A stretch of 64,000 nucleotides of DNA from Mycolicibacterium litorale (GTDB taxonomy: Bacteria > Actinomycetota > Actinomycetes > Mycobacteriales > Mycobacteriaceae), in contig NZ_AP023287.1 of the NCBI RefSeq assembly GCF_014218295.1, forward strand, positions 4,402,001 to 4,466,000, given 5' to 3'. Shown here one piece after another: positions 53,073 to 62,720 of the stretch. Numbering within the stretch: position 1 is the stretch's first letter; each line of letters starts with the position of its first letter. The notes under the pieces are model-generated. The model was given only the letters and a program-made list of their open reading frames with translations. It was not told the origin of the DNA and did not search any database. The position numbers and the translations under genes were made by a program.

Positions 53073-55043
53073 GTGATCACCAGAGTCCTCGTCGCCAACC
53101 GCGGGGAGATCGCCCGCCGCGTCTTCGCCACCTGCCGCCGCCTCGGCATCGGCACGGTCGCGGTGTACACCGACCCCGACGCCGACGCCCCGCACGTCGC
53201 CGAGGCCGACGCCCGCGTGCGCCTGCGCGATCGCAACGGCTACCTAAACGCCGGGCAGCTCGTCGCCGCGGCGCAGGCGGCGGGCGCCGACGTGGTGCAC
53301 CCGGGCTACGGATTCCTCTCGGAGAACGCCGATTTCGCCGCCGCCGTACAGGACGCCGGGTTGACATGGATCGGCCCGCCGGTGGCGGCGGTGCAAGCCA
53401 TGGGCAGCAAGATCGAGGCCAAGAAGATGATGGCGGCGGCCGGCGTCCCGGTCCTCGACGAACTCGACCCGGCCGCCGTGACCGCCGACCAGCTACCGGT
53501 GCTGGTGAAGGCGTCCGCAGGCGGCGGCGGCCGCGGTATGCGGGTGGTGCACGACCTCGACGCGCTGGCCGACGAGGTGGCCGCCGCGCAGCGTGAGGCG
53601 CAGTCGGCGTTCGGCGATCCGACGGTGTTCTGCGAGCGCTACCTCACCGCCGGTCACCACATCGAGGTGCAGGTGATGGCCGACGCGCACGGCACGGTGT
53701 GGGCCGTCGGCGAGCGGGAGTGCTCGATCCAGCGTCGCCACCAGAAGATCATCGAAGAGGCGCCGTCGCCACTGGTCGAACGCGTTGAGGGCATGCGCGA
53801 CAGGCTGTTCGCCGCCGCGCGCCTCGCGGCCGAGGCGATCGGCTACACCGGCGCGGGCACGGTCGAGTTCATGGCCGACGGGAACGGCGACTTCTACTTC
53901 CTCGAGATGAACACCCGGCTGCAGGTCGAGCACCCGGTCACCGAGGCCACCACCGGCCTCGACCTGGTCGAACTGCAGGTGCTGGTCGCCGACGGCCACC
54001 GCCTCGACCCCGAACCGCCGGCCACCCGCGGGCACGCGATCGAGGCACGGCTCTACGCCGAGGACCCGGCGCGCAACTGGCAGCCCCAGGGCGGCACCGT
54101 CCACCGGTTCGAGGTACCCGGTGCCGCGGCGTCGTTCACGACGCAGGAACGGACCGGGGTGCGGGTGGATTCCGGCGTGGCGGACGGATCGGTGGTGTCG
54201 ATCTTCTACGATCCGATGCTCGCCAAGGTCATCTCGTACGCACCGACGCGCGCACAGGCGGCGGGCATCCTGGCCGACGCCCTCGCACGCACCCGCCTGC
54301 ACGGCGTCCACACCAACCGCGAGCTGCTGGTCAACGTGCTGCGGCATCCCGCATTCCTCGACGGCGCGACCGACACGGCGTTCTTCGACACCCACGGCCT
54401 GGCCGCACTCGCCGCCCCGACGGGTGACGCGCGCGGCGCCGAACTGTCGGCGGTCGCGGCCGCCCTCGCCGACGCCGCCGAGAATCGCAGAGCCGCAACG
54501 GTCTTCGGCGCCGCCCCGAGCGGATGGCGCAATCTGGCCTCCGGTTACCAGGCCAAGCGTTACCGCGACGACGCGGGCGATGAGCGGGAGGTACGCTACC
54601 GCTTCACACGCACCGGCGTGCAGTTCCCCGACCACGAGGACGTGACGGTGACGTCCGCGACCGCGCAGCGCGTGGTGCTGGCCACCGGCAGTGTCGAGTT
54701 CGCGTTCGACGTCGCCCGGTACGGCGACGACGTGTTCGTCGACTCGCCGCTGGGCCCGGCGCACCTCGCCGCGCTGCCGCGGTTCGGCGATCCGGAGGCC
54801 GCCGTCGCGCACGGCTCCCTCATCGCACCGATGCCCGGTGCGGTGGTCCGTGTCGGCGCCGCCGTCGGTGACACCGTCACCGCCGGTCAGCCGCTGGTGT
54901 GGCTGGAGGCCATGAAGATGGAGCACACGCTGACCGCACCCGGTGACGGTGTGCTCGCCGAACTCACCGTCACCGCGGGCCAGCAGGTCGACGTCGGTGC
55001 GGTGCTGGCCCGGGTGGAAAGCCCAGAAGGAGGACAACCATGA
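53073..55043 (+). CDS. accA2: Acyl-CoA carboxylase alpha subunit (biotin carboxylase + BCCP) AccA2
   Basis: 656 residues from GTG 53073. Biotin carboxylase domain (residues 1-450: VANRGEIARR, VHPGYGFLSENADF, KASAGGGGRGMR, EMNTRLQVEHPVTE) and a C-terminal biotinyl domain with the EAMKMEH lysine near residue 620. Carboxylates its own biotin with ATP and bicarbonate; AccD2 transfers the carboxyl to the substrate. 89 bases after accD2, and its stop overlaps fadE12 (ATGA). Confidence 0.95.
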   Translation: MITRVLVANRGEIARRVFATCRRLGIGTVAVYTDPDADAPHVAEADARVRLRDRNGYLNAGQLVAAAQAAGADVVHPGYGFLSENADFAAAVQDAGLTWIGPPVAAVQAMGSKIEAKKMMAAAGVPVLDELDPAAVTADQLPVLVKASAGGGGRGMRVVHDLDALADEVAAAQREAQSAFGDPTVFCERYLTAGHHIEVQVMADAHGTVWAVGERECSIQRRHQKIIEEAPSPLVERVEGMRDRLFAAARLAAEAIGYTGAGTVEFMADGNGDFYFLEMNTRLQVEHPVTEATTGLDLVELQVLVADGHRLDPEPPATRGHAIEARLYAEDPARNWQPQGGTVHRFEVPGAAASFTTQERTGVRVDSGVADGSVVSIFYDPMLAKVISYAPTRAQAAGILADALARTRLHGVHTNRELLVNVLRHPAFLDGATDTAFFDTHGLAALAAPTGDARGAELSAVAAALADAAENRRAATVFGAAPSGWRNLASGYQAKRYRDDAGDEREVRYRFTRTGVQFPDHEDVTVTSATAQRVVLATGSVEFAFDVARYGDDVFVDSPLGPAHLAALPRFGDPEAAVAHGSLIAPMPGAVVRVGAAVGDTVTAGQPLVWLEAMKMEHTLTAPGDGVLAELTVTAGQQVDVGAVLARVESPEGGQP

Positions 55044-56200
55044 GCGGTTTCGTCGAGACCGAGGAACAGCAGGCGCTGCGCAAGGCGGTGGCCGCGATGG
55101 CCGCCAACTACGGGCAGGACTACTACCTGGAGAAGGCGCGCGCCGGTGAGCACACCGACGAACTGTGGTCGGAGGCAGGCAAACTGGGCTTCATCGGGGT
55201 GAACCTGCCCGAGGAGTACGGCGGCGGCGGCGCCGGCATGTACGAACTCGCGCTGGTGATGGAGGAGATGTCGGCCGCCGGGTCGGCGCTGCTGATGATG
55301 GTGGTCTCCCCCGCCATCAACGGCACGATCATCAGCAAGTTCGGCACCGACGAGCAGAAGCGGCGGTGGCTGCCCGGCATCGCCGACGGTTCGATCACGA
55401 TGGCCTTCGCGATCACCGAACCCGATGCCGGGTCGAACAGCCACCGGATCACCACGACCGCGCGGCGCGACGGCGGCGACTGGCTGCTCAACGGGCAGAA
55501 GGTCTACATCTCCGGGGTCGACCAGGCGCAGGCGATCCTCGTCGTGGGCCGCACCGAGGACCACAAGACCGGCAACCTCAAGCCGGCGCTGTTCATCGTG
55601 CCCACCGATACGCCCGGACTGACCTGGACGAAGATCGAGATGGAGCTCATCAGCCCGGAGAACCAGTTCCAGGTCTTCCTCGACGACGTGCGTCTGCCCG
55701 CCGACGCGCTGGTCGGGTCGGAGGACGCCGCGATCGCGCAACTGTTCGCGGGGCTGAACCCGGAGCGGATCATGGGGGCCGCCAGCGCGGTCGGCATGGG
55801 CCGGTTCGCGATCAACCGCGCCGTCGACTACGTCAAGACCCGGCAGGTGTGGAAGACGCCGATCGGCGCGCACCAGGGTCTGTCACATCCGCTGGCGCAG
55901 AACCACATCGAGATCGAACTGGCCAAGCTGATGATGCAGAAGGCCGCCGCCCTCTACGACGGCGAGGACGACGCGGGGGCCGCGGAGGCCGCCAACATGG
56001 CCAAGTACGCGGCCGGTGAGGCGTCGGTGCGCGCGGTCGACCAGGCGGTGCAGTCGATGGGCGGCAACGGGTTGACCAAGGAGTACGGGGTCGCGGCGGC
56101 GGTGACGGCGTCGCGGCTGGCCCGGATCGCTCCGGTCAGCCGCGAGATGATCCTCAACTTCGTCGCCCAGACCTCGCTCGGCCTGCCACGGTCGTACTGA
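55040..56200 (+). CDS. fadE12: Acyl-CoA dehydrogenase FadE12-like
   Basis: 386 residues from ATG 55040. AFAITEPDAGSNSHR and YISGVDQAQAIL FAD/substrate loops, EDAAIAQLFAGLNPERIM, and a C-terminal VQSMGGNGLTKEYGVAAAV helix in place of the more usual GG-G motif. Second dehydrogenase of the operon; probably acts on a different intermediate from FadE13. Stop overlaps the echA7 start by one base. Confidence 0.92.
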   Translation: MSGFVETEEQQALRKAVAAMAANYGQDYYLEKARAGEHTDELWSEAGKLGFIGVNLPEEYGGGGAGMYELALVMEEMSAAGSALLMMVVSPAINGTIISKFGTDEQKRRWLPGIADGSITMAFAITEPDAGSNSHRITTTARRDGGDWLLNGQKVYISGVDQAQAILVVGRTEDHKTGNLKPALFIVPTDTPGLTWTKIEMELISPENQFQVFLDDVRLPADALVGSEDAAIAQLFAGLNPERIMGAASAVGMGRFAINRAVDYVKTRQVWKTPIGAHQGLSHPLAQNHIEIELAKLMMQKAAALYDGEDDAGAAEAANMAKYAAGEASVRAVDQAVQSMGGNGLTKEYGVAAAVTASRLARIAPVSREMILNFVAQTSLGLPRSY

Positions 56201-56967
56201 TGGCCGAACTCGTCCGCTACCGCGTCGACGGCAGGGCGGCCCGGCTGACGCTGGATTCTCCGGACAACCGCAACGCGCTGTCGACGGCGCTGGTGGAGCA
56301 GTTGCACGACAGGCTGCGCAGGGCCGCCGCGGACAGCGCGGTGCGCACGGTCGTCCTCGACCACACCGGCGGAACGTTCTGCGCCGGCGCCGATCTGCGC
56401 GAGGCCGCCGGACGGGATCCCGGCGACGTCGCCGTCGACCGGGCGCGGGAGCTGACCGGCGCACTGCGGGCCATCCTCGAACTGCCGGTGCCGGTGATCG
56501 CCGCGGTCGACGGTCACGTGCGCGCCGGCGGGCTGGGCCTGATCGGTGCCTGCGACATCGTCGTCGCCGGGGCCGCCAGCACCTTCGCGCTGACCGAGGC
56601 GCGCATCGGGGTGGCGCCGTCGATCATCTCGCTGACCGTGCTGCCGAAGATGACGCCGCGCGCGGCCGGCCGGTACTTCGTGACCGGCGAGACGTTCGGC
56701 GCGCAGGAGGCGCAGCGCATCGGCCTGGTGACGGTGGCCGCCGACGACGTCGAACCGGTTGTCGCGGAGTTGACCGGGCAGATCGGCAAGGCGTCGCCGC
56801 AGGGGCTGGCGGCGTCGAAGGCGCTGACGACCGATGCCGTCCTCGCGGCGTTCGACGAACGGGCCGAGGAGTTGACGGCCGATTCGGCCGCGCTGTTCGT
56901 CTCCGAGGAGGCACGGGAGGGGATGCTGGCGTTCCTGCAGAAGCGGCCGCCCAGATGGCTGAGCTGA
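56200..56967 (+). CDS. echA7: Enoyl-CoA hydratase/isomerase EchA7-like
   Basis: 255 residues. Crotonase fold with LDHTGGTFCAGADLRE (first oxyanion strand) and VDGHVRAGGLGLIGACD (second oxyanion Gly pair). AASTFALTEARIGVAP supplies one catalytic acid; the second usual Glu near residue 144 is not obvious, so a hydratase versus lyase role is open. Last gene of the operon; hydration or cleavage of the carboxylated intermediate fits a 3-methylglutaconyl-type pathway. Confidence 0.9.
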   Translation: MAELVRYRVDGRAARLTLDSPDNRNALSTALVEQLHDRLRRAAADSAVRTVVLDHTGGTFCAGADLREAAGRDPGDVAVDRARELTGALRAILELPVPVIAAVDGHVRAGGLGLIGACDIVVAGAASTFALTEARIGVAPSIISLTVLPKMTPRAAGRYFVTGETFGAQEAQRIGLVTVAADDVEPVVAELTGQIGKASPQGLAASKALTTDAVLAAFDERAEELTADSAALFVSEEAREGMLAFLQKRPPRWLS

Positions 56968-57208
56968 GCGCAAGAGCGCAGGCCTGGCGAAGAATGTGTT
57001 TGAAATCGCAGAGGTCGAAAGTGCCGCGGCACGTTACACATTGGGCGCCGACTGACGGCAAAATGCCAGCGTGCGGTGGCATCTTTTCGACATCGGGGGC
57101 GTGGGACCGAAGAAACTTCGCCGAACTAGAGGGTTCGCCGACGCGGCCGAGAGCACAGTTTAGCCAACACTCTTGCATGTGCCAGCGTTCGTCGTAGGCT
57201 CGTCCCTG

Positions 57209-57802
57209 ATGAGCACACCTGCGACGCCGCGGAACGGTTCGAAGCGCGCTGCCGACACCGATCGGATTCAGGTCGCGCAGTTGCTCACCGAGGCCGCGGC
57301 GCAGGGCCGGCTCCAGATGACGGAGTACGAGGACCGCCTGACCAAAGCGTATGCCGCGCAGACCTACGACGAACTCGCGATGTTGAGCTCCGACCTGCCG
57401 GGTGCGATGACGACCCCGCGCGGCAGCGGACCGTGCCGGCCGGCGCCGTCGACGCTGCTGCTGGCCATCATGAGCGGGTACGAACGGCGTGGCCGATGGA
57501 ACGTGCCGCGGCGCCTCACCACGGTCGCGTTCTTCGGCGGCGGTGTCGTCGACCTGCGGTACGCGGACTTCACCGCACCCGAGGTCGAGATCCGGGCGTA
57601 CTCGGTGTTCGGCGGTCAGACGATCCTGGTGCCGCCTGAGGTGAATGTCGATCTGCGCGGTGTCGCGGTGATGGGCGCGTTCGACCACAGCGTGCCCGGA
57701 CAGGGCACTCCCGGTGCGCCGTGTGTCAGGATCCGCGGGTTCGCGCTGTGGGGCAGCGTCGCCGTCAAACGCAAGAAGCGGAAGCGGAGCGCCTCGAGTT
57801 AG
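57209..57802 (+). CDS. DUF1707 domain protein (Rv0966c-like)
   Basis: 197 residues from ATG 57209. N-terminal DUF1707 domain (DTDRIQVAQLLTEAAAQGRL, TEYEDRLTKAYAAQTYDELA) then a C-terminal beta-helix-like region (FFGGGVVDLRY, VFGGQTILVPPEV, VMGAFDHS) as in bacterial cell-wall-active or toast-rack proteins. Cytoplasmic or membrane-associated, function not established. Converges with the 57799 gene, overlapping it by 4 bases. Confidence 0.85.
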   Translation: MSTPATPRNGSKRAADTDRIQVAQLLTEAAAQGRLQMTEYEDRLTKAYAAQTYDELAMLSSDLPGAMTTPRGSGPCRPAPSTLLLAIMSGYERRGRWNVPRRLTTVAFFGGGVVDLRYADFTAPEVEIRAYSVFGGQTILVPPEVNVDLRGVAVMGAFDHSVPGQGTPGAPCVRIRGFALWGSVAVKRKKRKRSASS

Positions 57803-59142
57803 TCGGTCTCGGCCGCGTCCCCGGCCGCGGAGTCGGCGGTGTCGGGGGCCGGCTCGTCGGCCTTGGTGTCGGCGCCCTTGTCGGTGGTCTTCTTCGGAGC
57901 CGCGTTCGTCAGCCGGTTGATGGTGTTGCGGATGATGCTGCCGACCGACCCGGGCCGCCGCACACCCGACGGCTGGGAACCGGACGACGGCTGCGTGGTC
58001 TCGGACTCCTCCTCGGTCTCCTCGACGACGACCGGTTCATCCTCCGTCGGCCGCACCGTGGCGCGCGGCCTGGTGTTGTTGTGCGGATCGGCGAGGTTAC
58101 GCAGGAACGTCGCGGTCTCGCGCGGCGTGGGCAGCGCCGCGGCCGGCCGGTACACGTCGGGGTCGGCCAGCGGGTCGTTGCCGGGGTAACCGAAGTTGAC
58201 GAGGTCGGTGAGCGGGTCCTCGATCGCGTCCGCGAACCGGTTGCCGGCCTCGCCACCGTAGGTGCGCAACGGCTGCAGCAGCGGCAGCCCGTCGCGACGG
58301 AAGCTGATGTAGGTGGTCTGGCCGACCTGCTTGATGACGACCGTCTCACCCGTGTCGAGGGTGATCGTGGTGTTCTCACCGTTGTCGATCGAGGCGTGGC
58401 AGCTGGTGTCGCATTCTTCGGCGGTGAGGTCGAGGTTGCCGTCGGCGTCGACCGGCAGGTCGACCTCGTTCTGGTTGAGGCGGTTGTCGAAGTAGGTGGC
58501 CAGCGAATTCGCCATGGCGAACGGGTTGAGCACGTACGCCGGGGTGTTGCCGTTGATGTCGTACTCGTAGCCGACGTCGACGACCTTCGCGCCCGGTGAC
58601 GTCGGGGTGGGCAGCGGGTTCACCCCGATGACGGCGAACACCGGATAGCGCGTGCCGAAACCGCCGTTGGGCCGGGCGACGCTGTTGTCGAGCACGTAGA
58701 CGGCGTTGGTGCCGACGGGATCGTCACCGCCGGTGGCGTCGAGGTAGGTGAGCAGCAGGCTGACGTTGGCCGCACCCCAGCCGGACGACAGCACGAGGTT
58801 GTCGTCGTCGGTGGCGTTGGCGGTGAGTGCGTCGTACACGCCGAACGGCCCGGTGAAGAAGTTCACCGTCACCCGATCGCGGCCTTCGGCGAATCTGCCG
58901 CCGTAGAAGTCCTCGATCCCCGCCCCGGTCGGATTGGTCGAGCTGCCCTCGGTGATCAGCGCCGACAACTCGTACATCGTCGAGGCGACCGCATCGGGGT
59001 GGACGACCGCCACGCCGCCCGCGGCGACCACGCTGGCCACGATGGCGCTGCTGAACGCCGCGGGCAACACCGCCCGGCGAAGCCGCCCCGCGGTCGCGCG
59101 GTCGGCCGCCCGGCGACACGGTTCGGCGCGGTGGTTCGCCAT
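57799..59142 (-). CDS. Exported PE-PPE-domain-like protein, probably catalytically altered
   Basis: 447 residues with an N-terminal signal or anchor helix (about 22-46, VLPAAFSSAIVASVVAAGGVAVV). The body (about 55-290) follows the PE-PPE alpha/beta hydrolase domain: VYVLDNSVARPNGGFGTRYP and YEYDINGNTPAYVLNPFAMAN are recognisable. The nucleophile elbow, usually GYSQGA-like, reads SSGWGAA, with no Ser in the expected position, so activity is doubtful. The C-terminal 110 residues are a Pro/Thr/Asp-rich tail. Family assigned by eye. Confidence 0.65.
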   Translation of the reverse strand: MANHRAEPCRRAADRATAGRLRRAVLPAAFSSAIVASVVAAGGVAVVHPDAVASTMYELSALITEGSSTNPTGAGIEDFYGGRFAEGRDRVTVNFFTGPFGVYDALTANATDDDNLVLSSGWGAANVSLLLTYLDATGGDDPVGTNAVYVLDNSVARPNGGFGTRYPVFAVIGVNPLPTPTSPGAKVVDVGYEYDINGNTPAYVLNPFAMANSLATYFDNRLNQNEVDLPVDADGNLDLTAEECDTSCHASIDNGENTTITLDTGETVVIKQVGQTTYISFRRDGLPLLQPLRTYGGEAGNRFADAIEDPLTDLVNFGYPGNDPLADPDVYRPAAALPTPRETATFLRNLADPHNNTRPRATVRPTEDEPVVVEETEEESETTQPSSGSQPSGVRRPGSVGSIIRNTINRLTNAAPKKTTDKGADTKADEPAPDTADSAAGDAAETD

Positions 59143-59259
59143 CGATTCCCCTCATACCTGTGCGCCGTCCGGTCAGACCTCCCCGCCCCGACCGGACGCT
59201 GTGAATTCAGCAAACGATAGCGCACAACCTCCGGGTTCGGATAGAGGCGGATCGGGCCG

Positions 59260-61266
59260 TCAGCGTCTGCGGCGCGACGTCAGGTAGTCGCCGACCACGG
59301 CCGCGCCGAGTCCGTCGAGATCGGGCACCACCACCCGGCCCTGCACCCGCCGGGCGACCTGATCGATGAAGCGGGCCAGGCCGGGGTCGCTGCCCAACCG
59401 GAAGATCGTCACCTGCGCACCGAGGCGCGCGACCTCGTCGAAACCGCGGACGGTGTGGGCGATGGTCCGCGGATGCGGCGGGTAGTCGAAAAAGACAGCA
59501 GAACCCACGCCACCGTCCCCGCCGCCGTAGTCCTCGAGGTGTGCGGTCGGCTCGCCGTCGGTCACCACCAGGATGACCGGCTGGGCGTTCGGGTGCCTGC
59601 GCAGGTGCCGGGTCGCCAGCGCCAGCGCGTGGTGCAGGTTGGTGCCCTGTTCGTAGACGCCCTCCAGGCCGGTCAGTTCGGCGGCGGTGACCGTCCTGGC
59701 GTACCGGCCGAACGCGACGATCTGCAGTGCGTCGGACCGGAAGCGCGTGCTCACCAGATGGTTGAGCGCCAGCGCGGTCCGCTTCATCGGCAGCCACCGG
59801 TTCTCCATCACCATCGAGAACGAAGTGTCGACGAGCAGGGCCACCGCGGCCTGCGTCCTGGTCTCGGTTTCGGAGATCTCGACGTCGTCGACGGTGATGC
59901 TGAGCGGGAGTTCCCGTTCCCCGGTACCGCTCTGCCGCAGGACGGCGTTGGTGAGTGTGCGGGTGACGTTCCACGGTTCGGTGTCGCCGAACTGCCAGGG
60001 CCGGGTGGCGCCGGTCAGTTCCCCGGCCGCCCCGGCGCGCCGGGTGTCGCGTTCCCCGTGGCGGCCCGAGAGTTGTTGTGCCACATCGCGCAGCGCGGCC
60101 TGCCCGAGCTGGCGCATCGCCTTGGGCGACAGCCGCCACTTACCGTCGGAGCCGCGGTCGAGGAAGCCCTGGTTCATCAACGCCCGTTCCAGCTCGGCCA
60201 GCGTCCGCGCGTCGACGGCGGCCTCGTCGCCGAGTTGGCGGGCCAGCGCGTCGAGGTCGACGTCCTCCATGGAGGCGCCGGCGTAGCTCTGCGACAGCTG
60301 CTCGGCGAGCTGTTCGAGTTCGCCGATGTCGGCCAGGGCCTGGGCGCCTTCGCCCATGCCCAGTGGATTGTCACCGGAGAACTCCGACGAACCCGTCCAG
60401 TCCTCCCCCGGTCGGGCGGCCTGCAGATGCGAGTCGAGCCGGTTGAGCGCGTTCATCAGCGACGGCGACCCGAACGCCTGCTGCGCCAGCGCATCCAGTT
60501 CGGCGCGCTGGTCGGGCGAGAGGCTGTTGCGGAAGCGCTGCGCGGCGGCGGCGCGTTTGGCGAGCGAATCGAGCAGTTCGTCGACGTTGCGCGGGTTCTC
60601 CGGGAAGAACTCGCCGTGTTTGGCCATGAAGTCGTCGAAGTCCTGTTGCGAGTCCTGGCCCTGGGCATGCTTGTCCAGCAGGTCGTTGAGGTCGTCGAGC
60701 ATGTCGTTGACCCGCTGACGGTCCTCGTCGGTGGCGTTCTCCAACGCCTCTTTCATCCCGGCGAAGCGCTGGTCGAGCATCTCGCGGCCGAGCAGATCCT
60801 TGATCTGGTCGTACTTCTCGCGGGCCTCGGGGCTGCGCCAGTCGTAGTCGCTGAGCTCCTGCACGGCCTTCGCCGGCGACGGAGGCAGCGATTCGATCTG
60901 CATCTCCTGGAAACGCGCGTCGTCGTCGAGTGCACGCGCGAGTTCCTTGCGCTCGGCGAGCACCGCCTCGTCGAGCAGTTTCTTGATCTCCTGCAGGGTG
61001 CCGTCGAGGTTGTTGCGCTGCAACAGCTCCCGGCGCCGCCGGTTGGCTTCGGCGGCCAGCCGGTCGGCGCCGCGCATGTTCTTGGTGCCGCGGCGCAGCA
61101 GTTCGGACAGGGCACGCCGGGGCGAGCTGCCCTCCATCACGTCCTCGCCGATCTGCTCGAGTGCCTCGCGCAGATCCACCGGCGGGGCCAGCGGATCGGG
61201 ACCGCCGGTGTAGCGGGAGTACCGCGACGACCGGCCGTGCCCGCGCGCCGAGGCGTGCTCAGCCAT
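59260..61266 (-). CDS. VWA-domain protein, partner of the MoxR/Mg-chelatase ATPase
   Basis: 668 residues. Long charged helical N-terminal half (about 30-380) and a C-terminal von Willebrand A domain (about 455-640) with the MIDAS DTSFS sequence and later Thr and Asp (VTDGEPTAHL). It overlaps the ATPase gene by 8 bases, like the Rv0959/Rv0958 pair. MoxR-type ATPases with VWA partners act as metal-dependent chaperones or insert metals; the substrate is unknown in mycobacteria. Confidence 0.88.
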   Translation of the reverse strand: MAEHASARGHGRSSRYSRYTGGPDPLAPPVDLREALEQIGEDVMEGSSPRRALSELLRRGTKNMRGADRLAAEANRRRRELLQRNNLDGTLQEIKKLLDEAVLAERKELARALDDDARFQEMQIESLPPSPAKAVQELSDYDWRSPEAREKYDQIKDLLGREMLDQRFAGMKEALENATDEDRQRVNDMLDDLNDLLDKHAQGQDSQQDFDDFMAKHGEFFPENPRNVDELLDSLAKRAAAAQRFRNSLSPDQRAELDALAQQAFGSPSLMNALNRLDSHLQAARPGEDWTGSSEFSGDNPLGMGEGAQALADIGELEQLAEQLSQSYAGASMEDVDLDALARQLGDEAAVDARTLAELERALMNQGFLDRGSDGKWRLSPKAMRQLGQAALRDVAQQLSGRHGERDTRRAGAAGELTGATRPWQFGDTEPWNVTRTLTNAVLRQSGTGERELPLSITVDDVEISETETRTQAAVALLVDTSFSMVMENRWLPMKRTALALNHLVSTRFRSDALQIVAFGRYARTVTAAELTGLEGVYEQGTNLHHALALATRHLRRHPNAQPVILVVTDGEPTAHLEDYGGGDGGVGSAVFFDYPPHPRTIAHTVRGFDEVARLGAQVTIFRLGSDPGLARFIDQVARRVQGRVVVPDLDGLGAAVVGDYLTSRRRR

Positions 61267-62644
61267 AGACGGTTTCGCCTTCGCCGGAGACCTTGTCGAT
61301 GCGCTTGGCCAGGTACAGGGCTTCCAGTGCCAGTTCGACGGCGGCGGCCCGTTCCCCGTCGGTCTGCGCGCCGAGCCGGCCGGCGATCGTGTCGATCACC
61401 GGCAGGTCCGGCAGCGCGGCCAGCACGTCCTTGGCCGACACCCGCTCACCCGTCGTCACCGGGGAGCCCTCCTCGACCGCGGCGACCAGCGGACCGACGT
61501 CGAGGCCGCCGAGCAGGCGCTGTGCGGTGTCGGCGGTGGCGCGGCGCAGCAGGTGCTCGAGCACCGCCTGTTCACGGCCTTCCTCACCGGACTCGAATTC
61601 CAGCTTGCCGCGCAGCACGTCGACGACGGTGCCGAGGTCGCAGACACGGGCCACCGGTTCCTGTTCGCCGAGGATCGTCGACCGGTGCCGGGCCGCTGCC
61701 GCGACGGTTTCGGCCGCGGCGATCGCGAACCGTGCGGACACCCCGGAGCGCTGGTCGATCGAATGCGATTCGCGGAGGTTGCGGGCGAACCGGGCGAGGA
61801 TCTGCAGCAGGTAGTCGGGCACCTGTGCCGCCAGCTGCGCCTCCTGGGTGATGACGCCGACCTCGGCGTCGAGCGCCAGCGGGTAGTGCGTGCGGATCTC
61901 GGCGCCGAACCGGTCCTTGAGCGGGGTGATGATGCGGCCGCGGTTGGTGTAGTCCTCCGGGTTCGCGCTCGCGACGACCAGGACGTCGAGCGGCAGCCGC
62001 AGCGTGTAGCCGCGGACCTGGATGTCGCGCTCCTCCATCACGTTGAGCATCGACACCTGGATCCGCTCGGCAAGGTCGGGCAGTTCGTTGACGGCGACGA
62101 TGCCGCGGTGCGCGCGCGGGATCAGACCGTAGGCGATGGTCTCCGGGTCGCCGAGGCTGCGACCCTCCGCCACCTTGATCGGGTCGATGTCGCCGACCAG
62201 GTCGGCCACGCTGGTGTCCGGGGTGGCGAGCTTCTCGGTGTACCGCTCGCTGCGGTGACGCCACGCCACCTTGAGGTCGTCGCCCGAGTCCGCGGCCCGC
62301 CGGATCGATTCCGGGGTGATCGGCGTGTACGGGTGCTCGCCCAGTTCCGAGCCCTCGATGACGGGCGTCCACTCGTCGAGCAGCCCGGTCAGCGCGCGCA
62401 GCAACCGGGTCTTGCCCTGACCGCGCTCACCGAGCAGCACGATGTCGTGGCCGGCGATCAGTGCCCGCTCGAGCTGCGGGATCACGGTGTCCTCGAAACC
62501 CAGGATGCCGGGCCACATGTCCCGCCCTTCGGCGAGCCCGGCCAGCAGGTTCTCCTGGATTTCCTGTTTGACGCCCCGCTCGCGATGGCCGGAGGCGCGT
62601 AGCTCGCCGACGGTCCGGGGCAGATCCTGAGGTTGGGTCACCAC
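61259..62644 (-). CDS. MoxR / magnesium-chelatase-type AAA+ ATPase
   Basis: 461 residues. Walker A LLGERGQGKTRLLRAL (about 92-107), Walker B VNELPDLAERIQ region, sensor 1 VVASANPEDYTNR, and a ChlI/BchI-like order of insertions. Commonly named magnesium chelatase in M. tuberculosis (Rv0958), although no chlorophyll pathway exists; a MoxR-like role with the VWA partner is more likely. Starts ATG 62644. Confidence 0.9.
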   Translation of the reverse strand: MVTQPQDLPRTVGELRASGHRERGVKQEIQENLLAGLAEGRDMWPGILGFEDTVIPQLERALIAGHDIVLLGERGQGKTRLLRALTGLLDEWTPVIEGSELGEHPYTPITPESIRRAADSGDDLKVAWRHRSERYTEKLATPDTSVADLVGDIDPIKVAEGRSLGDPETIAYGLIPRAHRGIVAVNELPDLAERIQVSMLNVMEERDIQVRGYTLRLPLDVLVVASANPEDYTNRGRIITPLKDRFGAEIRTHYPLALDAEVGVITQEAQLAAQVPDYLLQILARFARNLRESHSIDQRSGVSARFAIAAAETVAAAARHRSTILGEQEPVARVCDLGTVVDVLRGKLEFESGEEGREQAVLEHLLRRATADTAQRLLGGLDVGPLVAAVEEGSPVTTGERVSAKDVLAALPDLPVIDTIAGRLGAQTDGERAAAVELALEALYLAKRIDKVSGEGETVYG

Positions 62645-62720
62645 TCCACGCTACGACTGTGTGGCGAGTGGGGCACCGCTTCCACCGTGAGCGAACGGTG
62701 ACGGCCGGTAGTCTGCGCCC

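Noticed and set aside
56968..57208. Gene between echA7 and the DUF1707 gene
   Set aside because: No frame with a start signal or recognisable composition; treated as intergenic and promoter sequence.
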